Positions 58,634 to 64,000 of a stretch of 64,000 nt of DNA are shown here, piece by piece; the first letter of the stretch is position 1; each line of letters opens with the position of its first letter. Origin of the DNA: Silene latifolia (taxonomy: Eukaryota; Streptophyta; Magnoliopsida; Caryophyllales; Caryophyllaceae); contig NC_133536.1 of assembly GCF_048544455.1 (NCBI RefSeq), positions 170,086,325 through 170,150,324 on the forward strand, read 5' to 3'. The translations under genes were made by a program, and so were the position numbers. Below the pieces are notes generated by a model. It was not told where the DNA came from. It did no database searches and saw only the letters and a list, made by a program, of their open reading frames with translations.

Positions 58634-60435
58634 GGCAAATTTAACATAAATAACCTAACGTTTATAAAGTCTTCCAAAAATAACCCAACCTTTTGACTTT
58701 AACAAAAATAACCTAACCTTTATGTTTGTGTTACAAAAATGTCCCAAACCATTCTATATCTATAACTTTTTACCTAATTTAAAATTTTAACAATTAAGTG
58801 ATTGTATATAATTTAAGTAAAAAAATTGTAAAAATTTTCAATATGTATTAAAAACCTTGAAATACAAAAAAAAAACGGCGCATTTCATACTTTAAAACAC
58901 CTAGCCTTTGCCTTCTCCTCTAAAATCTAATTGTCAAGCAATGAAAACACACAACATCTTATCTTTATAAAAGTAAGAACATTTAACCCATCCTCATGAA
59001 GCCACATCATCACATACTTTTTAAAAAAAAAAAAAACAATAAATATGGGACCTGCGACAAAGAATTTGGATTTAATTTCTGAAAAACTCCATGTTTGTGT
59101 TTTATACGTAAAATTTACGATTATGTTTTATACGTACATAAATATTATTGAATAACGAATAATTAAATAAAAAATAATTCATTAACTTTTATATAACACA
59201 AAAACTTTAGAGAGACGGTCTCTCAATAACGTTATTGAGAGACGTCTCACATGATGAGAAGAGGGAGTTACTTATTTCCTATTTTCCATGTTATGTCTCC
59301 CACTAATTTAGTGGGAGATGGTCTCTCGCGAGACCTAATGTTTATATAATGCATGTAGCAAGTATCAAATACATTAAAGAAAATTGAAATTGAAATGCAA
59401 TTGAACTTATGGCCTTTAATTAATAAAGTCAATATTACTAAACATACACTCAATATCACTAAAGATATATGTGCTTTCATTACTTATTGTCACAATACAT
59501 CTAAAGTACATTAAACTTGATAATAAATTACCTACTAAAAGTTGCTATTATATTTATTAAATATTTGAATTACATTAAATCGGATACAAAGCTTTTTTTC
59601 ACCAATTCCTAAAAAGAAATTTTGAAAAGGCTTCTGATTATTAGTATAAAAAAAAAATAGTGTTACATAATAGTTTTATTTAAAATGGGAAGGGTTCGTT
59701 TTGAGTTTTGCAAGTAAATTATATTTTTTTATTTTTAAAAATAGCTATTTTATCAACAAATAATATTAAAGTTATATAATTTTTTGTTAAATTTAAAGTA
59801 CTAAAATTAATATTTTTTTTTGTATTCATATTTAACAACAACTTATTAATAACATATCGGGTCGAGTAGGTCGGGTTGGATAGGGTTTCGACTCTAAAAT
59901 AACAAATCATTTACGTTCGTGTCGAGTTGTGAGTCAAGGTTTACGGGTTTTTACTTTGGAAATAACATGCCAGGTTAATTCAGGTCAAGTCAAATTTTTA
60001 GAGGTCTACGTTATGAACTTAAAAAATGTAAACACAAATATAAATAATTAATCAGTTTATTTAAACTCAAATATAAACAATTCGGGTTGGGTCAAAACTC
60101 AAAATTTGGGAACTCTATAACATGAGCCAAATTTGTAATATGAGTTACATGAGTACATGACGGGGACGTGTTACAGTCAGTAAACAAGTTAAGTAAGTTT
60201 ATGACGCTTTTATTTTGCCGTTTAATTTTTACTGTAAAAAACAAAATCCCATTTTTAAATAGGGAAGCTATTTTTATGAAAAAAATAATTTCCTATTAAT
60301 ACTTTAATATAGTTTTGACTTATACTATATTTTATATTAAGATAAATTTATATTTAACCGGTCAGATATAGTTATATAGTGGACAGAATTTCGACCTAAG
60401 TTAATGGGTTACTTCGAGTTAATCGACATATCAAG
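58634..60435 (-). repeat. Inverted repeat, right arm
   Basis: Mirror of the left arm, uninterrupted. TAAGT at 60397-60401 is the empty Tekay target site. The outer edge has a short tandem, AAGTTAATGGGTTACTT twice (60398-60450). Confidence 0.85.
59201..59335 (-). repeat. MITE-like 'GTCTC' repeat, copy D
   Basis: Reverse-complement partner of copy C in the right arm. Confidence 0.65.
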
Positions 60436-60765
60436 TTAATGGGTTACTTAAGTCACAGTAATTTTCTTCCCCCTCTTGACATCATCGAAAAGACATAAAA
60501 CAACTAGAATGATATAGATCGAGACACGTATTAATCATGCAAAGAAAGATTATAAAACGAGAAAATAATCTACATTAAGCATGCCAAATATAAAATAAGA
60601 GTACGACAAACCAAAGTAGTCTAATTGCCAATTGGGCCGAATAAGGAGACAAGTGATAAAGCCAAATGGGCCGAATGGAAGAGCAAGCCAAAATGGGCCG
60701 AATTAGACAATTATTCAAAACAGAAATTCTAATAAAAAGAGAAGCAAGGAAGGTATAGTGATGGG
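60436..60765. other. Sirevirus-like 3' flank, no gene
   Basis: Between the inverted repeat and the stop codon of the envelope-like frame. Three GGGCCGAAT words (60634-60705) recur. No LTR start or purine tract was found. Confidence 0.35.
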
Positions 60766-62388
60766 TTAAGGGTAGTCGCGTTTCACGACATTCGGGTTCA
60801 CATAACCGGGACGAGTCCTAAACTCAAGAGAGTCAAGACGATCAAAAGATGAATGGACATGGTTAGCTTGTGCCGTGAGACACGTCTCGAAATTGAGCAC
60901 TTTCAAAGACAAGGCTTTAGTAGCCTCGTAAACAACCCGCATATCCTCATGCATAGCCTTCCCTTCACGCCATATTGCCCCTGCTTGGCTAGCTAATTTG
61001 GCCAATGACCCGGAATGACGAACACACTTCTTAGCCGCCCTAGCCGCATCCTTAGCCATAACATCAACCCGAGCTTCCAACCCATGCAAATAAGTCAAGA
61101 CCTCGGCAAGATCCGAACCCTTCGAACCCGAAGCCCCATTCCTATCTTGACCCAAACCCGAGACCAAGTCCGCAACCATCTTATTTTGTGCATCCATTTT
61201 CTCACAAATACTCGCCATAAACGAGTCCAACTTTTGTTTAACAACCGAGACCACATCCGACGATTTTTCCACCACATTCCCCTTAGCCAAGAATACCAAA
61301 TCGGGTCCAATTGCACCAATTTTCATGAATTTAAGATGAGTGTCACACATCTCATCCTTGACAATTACACCATAGCTAGAAGACCCAATAACCCCTTTTT
61401 GTTCCAAAAGCCGAGAGACCCACATACCATACGGCAAATCCAAAGTAGTATAAAACTTCTCCTCGGCGACGGAAATACTTGTTTGGACGATTTTATGAAA
61501 TACGAGAAGAGGGAGATTAACTTTGGACCCTTCAATCCACTTAGACATCAATACCATCTCATAACTCGATAATTTATCACGACCACCCCTCCTCAGGGCA
61601 ACCGAGTTACAAACGAAATTAAGAAAGAATTTCAATTTTGGAGTGAACGACCCCGCAAGCATATTACTTGACCCCGTAGCATCAACATCAAAAGACTTCT
61701 TAATTTTAAGCTTTTCTTCCTCCGTCACATCTCCCCATTCCGCACTGTTTATTTCGATCCCATCATCGGGGACCGAAAGAGTACAAAAATCGGCAAGGGA
61801 GATTTTGACTTCGGAATCATTCACCACCGCATGCAACACGTTATTTTTTATGGAGACGGAAGAGTAAAATTGGATTACCTCAATAGGATAAACCGGACCA
61901 ACAAAAGAACAAACTTTCTTTCATTCTTGAAAATTCAATAAATCCTTAAAGAATTGTAAAGCTTCGATTTTTCCATACCATTTATCGGAGTAGGAACGAC
62001 CACCATGAATACCATACCGCATAACATAGTTGACTCGGGTTCTTTCGTCCGCGGTAAGTCGAAGCTTATCAAGTCCCGATGATGTTGCATTTGGCATATA
62101 CTCTCAAAACATTGCTCTTTGATGACCTTCTCGAGTATCTACGACCTCGGTTTCCTCCACCGAGCCTTCAAACCCTACGACCTTCTTTTTCCCCTTATTT
62201 AACTTCCGTCTTTTCCCTTCTAAGTTAGGATCAACCCGGTTATGATCGGGATTAGTTGATTTTTGGTTTGATGAAGGTGAGGGAGTTTTGAGAGGGATAT
62301 AGGTTTTGTTGCATGGTGATTTGGAGGACTCGGTCCGAGTTGTGGACCGAGTTGAGGGTGAGTGGAGACGAGTTGAGGGAGGAGTCAT
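60766..62388 (-). pseudogene. Envelope-like / putative plant transposon protein of Sirevirus
   Basis: Minus-strand ORF downstream of a copia pol, the place of the envelope-like gene in Sireviruses. The N-terminal 94 codons (62388-62104) are Ser/Thr/Pro- and Lys-rich. A stop and frame change follow, then the conserved part (RTRVNYVMRYGIHGG, and from 61839 a 357-codon open frame with LADFCTLSVPDDG, LKFFLNFVCNSVALRR and LPYGMWVSRLLEQKGVI). The last 150 residues are coiled-coil-like (LDSFMASICEKMDAQNKMVA). The central region resembles the plant transposon-protein domain common in such elements. No signal peptide or membrane span is evident. Role unknown. Confidence 0.65.
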
Positions 62389-62912
62389 GATGATGATTTG
62401 ATTTTGGAGGTTGAGTGTGGAAAGGTGTAGAAAAAGTAAATATTGAGAGTTGTGTGTTGATTGTGACGGTAGAGGTGGGTATTTATGGGGAGTGTTAATT
62501 GAATTGTGGTAAAAGAGTTGAAGGGAGGTAAGGAAAGTGGAGGTGGCGTGTGGAAGTAGGTAAAAATATTTTCCCTTTTTTTATTTACTTACCAAAAGAT
62601 AAAATAAGTGGTTAGGGTAGATTGTTTATAAGATATGGCAAGAGATATAATTTTGGTGGAGAATTTCGATTAAGGCAAGATTACGGAAGCAATATGTTAC
62701 GACTTTTTGGTTCGTAATAAAACTTAAGATATACTTGACTAAAAAATGGAATATTCTCATATTATAAAATATCATTTGACATAAATAAACTTGCAACGAA
62801 AAATACGGACACAGTCATACAATCTCGTCAAATCTAGTCAGTCTTACGGAGAGTAGAATATTTGTGACAAGTTTAGTTGCCACCAATTAAACCAACTTCC
62901 AACCGTAAAATC
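62389..62912 (-). other. Sirevirus-like pol-env spacer
   Basis: No open frame. Contains the degraded pol C-terminus and the upstream region of the envelope-like frame. Confidence 0.4.
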
Positions 62913-63155
62913 TCAAAACTCTTTAGCCAATGCTTTGGTAAAAATGTCAGCCCATTATTGTTTTTATGTACTATAAAATTCCAGTCTAATGTTGCCCTTA
63001 TCTACATGATCACGTAGAAAATGATGTCTGATGTCTATGTGCTTAGTTCATGAGTGTTGTGCCGGGTTCTTGGATATAATTATGGCACTCGTGTTGTCGC
63101 ACAAAATAGGCATACACCCAACATTAACACCGTAATCACATAATTGTTGCTTAAG
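62913..63155 (-). pseudogene. Ty1/copia RNase H remnant
   Basis: 81 codons on the minus strand give the copia RNase H C-terminus: MPILCDNTSAIIISKNPAQH, TKHIDIRHHFLRDHV and WADIFTKALA, with three internal stops before the terminal TGA. Its N-terminal side is cut exactly at the Tekay-type LTR edge (63157), which shows the LTR came later. With the envelope-like frame it marks one minus-strand Sirevirus-like element. Confidence 0.85.
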
Positions 63156-63156
63156 C

Positions 63157-64000
63157 TGTGACACCCTCATTTTTAGCATTAAATAAACACGTAAATTCTA
63201 CAGAAAAACTGACAGGATATGTTTGTAATTGGTTCAACTAGACAAAACCTGTAATTTTTAAAACTTTTCTAAACCATTCACAAACATTCCCAAATGAAGA
63301 GTGCCAAAACCTGCAAATACTAACAAACTAATTTACATAACAATACTAAGTCGTGAGAATAAAGTGATACAAACCAAAGTAAAAGAGGGAGACATATGTC
63401 CCTCCAAAATATAAACACAACCATATGTTTAAAGGTTTACTACAAAATATAACCAAACTAAGTCCAAGGTTCTTTTGCTCACTAGCTCGTCCGTGTACCC
63501 CATCTAATCATCATCAACCCACAATCGCATTTTATACAAACACGAAAGCCACAATTCAGTGGGGAGTAACTTCGAGTCCTCCCAGCCACGAAATGTCATA
63601 TTTAATGTAACATGTAATGTAACATGTAAACAACATCATAAATCAATTAATTATCGAATATTCTAACATATGAACACTAAACTGGCCAAATTAAACTATC
63701 ATGTGAAACATATAACAAGCAGTAATCCAAACTTTATCAATTGTAACCGGCTTGCATCTCACCTATTACAATTCATAAAATCACCATACAAGAAAGGGCA
63801 ATATATCAAAGACAGGCATAAGTTCTTAGCACCGTCAATAGTCACTCTGTAACTCGAGTCTATACCACGAGGTAGGGAAGGTAATCGAACCGGTATCTTG
63901 GCTCAGAGGTTCTATCAAAACATGGCCAAGACACAACACAACCCTAGTCCTAAATCTGCGCAGGCCTAGACATGCGGATACACACCACCGCACCCAAGAC
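63157..64000 (-). repeat. Tekay-type LTR, minus strand, partial
   Basis: Starts TGTGACACCCTC, the reverse of the GGGTGTCACA end. Blocks shared with the Tekay LTRs include GGGACATATGTCTCCCT, TTACAAACATATCC, the GCTAGCTCGT-type phrase, TCCCAGCCACGAAATGTCAT and CTGCGCAGGCCTAG. No primer site adjoins 63157, so this is the outer edge of a 3' LTR or a solo LTR extending past the window. Confidence 0.8.

Larger units (their letters stand above)
45355..60435. repeat. Large inverted repeat, about 1.8-kb arms
   Basis: The left arm is 45355-45393 plus 54756-56517; the right arm is 58634-60435 in reverse complement. The spacer is 56518-58633. Outer edges read CTTGATATGTCGATTAAC (left) and its complement at 60418-60435. 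Arms share a MITE (55811 and 59201) and identical short frames. Stretches compared by eye agree at roughly 95%. A Tekay element splits the left arm at ACTTA. Confidence 0.85.

Noticed and set aside
55667..59480. Matching 70-codon frames at 55667 (+) and 59268 (-)
   Set aside because: They match only because they lie in the two arms of the inverted repeat; no domain or codon signal.
61015..61572. 185-codon plus-strand frame
   Set aside because: Shadow of the minus-strand envelope-like frame; low-complexity composition and no domain.

Overview
The window is plant nuclear DNA. It has spliced genes with GT-AG introns, several plant LTR-retrotransposon lineages, plant L1-type LINEs, Helitron ends and MITEs. 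A WRKYGKK-type WRKY gene and the element mix point to a eudicot; a Caryophyllales origin is only an impression. About 90% of the window is nested transposable elements, and one host gene looks intact.

Layout: (1) 1-1297, the 5' end of a minus-strand Ty1/copia element (LTR plus initiator-Met primer site) that landed in the 5' LTR of (2) a Ty3/gypsy Tat-lineage element running to 18498. The Tat element carries gag, protease, RT, two RNase H domains and integrase on the plus strand. Downstream of pol, on the minus strand, it carries two spliced plant-mobile-domain-type genes. One has seven exons joined by phase-0 introns. Paired 30-bp GC-rich modules occur in its 3' region and LTR. (3) 18499-25537, degraded LTR sequence, a near-perfect 58-bp-arm hairpin and a GA microsatellite. 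(4) 25538-28889, a Helitron carrying a 5'-truncated LINE. (5) 28890-33260, AT-rich DNA with further Helitron ends and MITEs. (6) 33596-34627, the three-exon WRKY50/51-like gene. (7) 36249-39271, a MITE holding a solo LTR with a perfect target duplication, then a three-level nest in a copia gag remnant. (8) 39736-43174, a LINE lacking its RT catalytic centre. (9) 45355-60435, an inverted repeat with arms of about 1.8 kb; its left arm is split by an internally deleted Tekay chromovirus (9.36 kb, target duplication ACTTA), and the right arm keeps the empty site. (10) 60766-63155, a minus-strand Sirevirus-like remnant (RNase H and envelope-like ORF). (11) 63157-64000, a minus-strand Tekay-type LTR leaving the window.

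The most unusual part is the 3' third of the Tat element (9.6-18.5 kb), where two gene-like spliced antisense units and repeated promoter-proximal modules are packaged in one retrotransposon.
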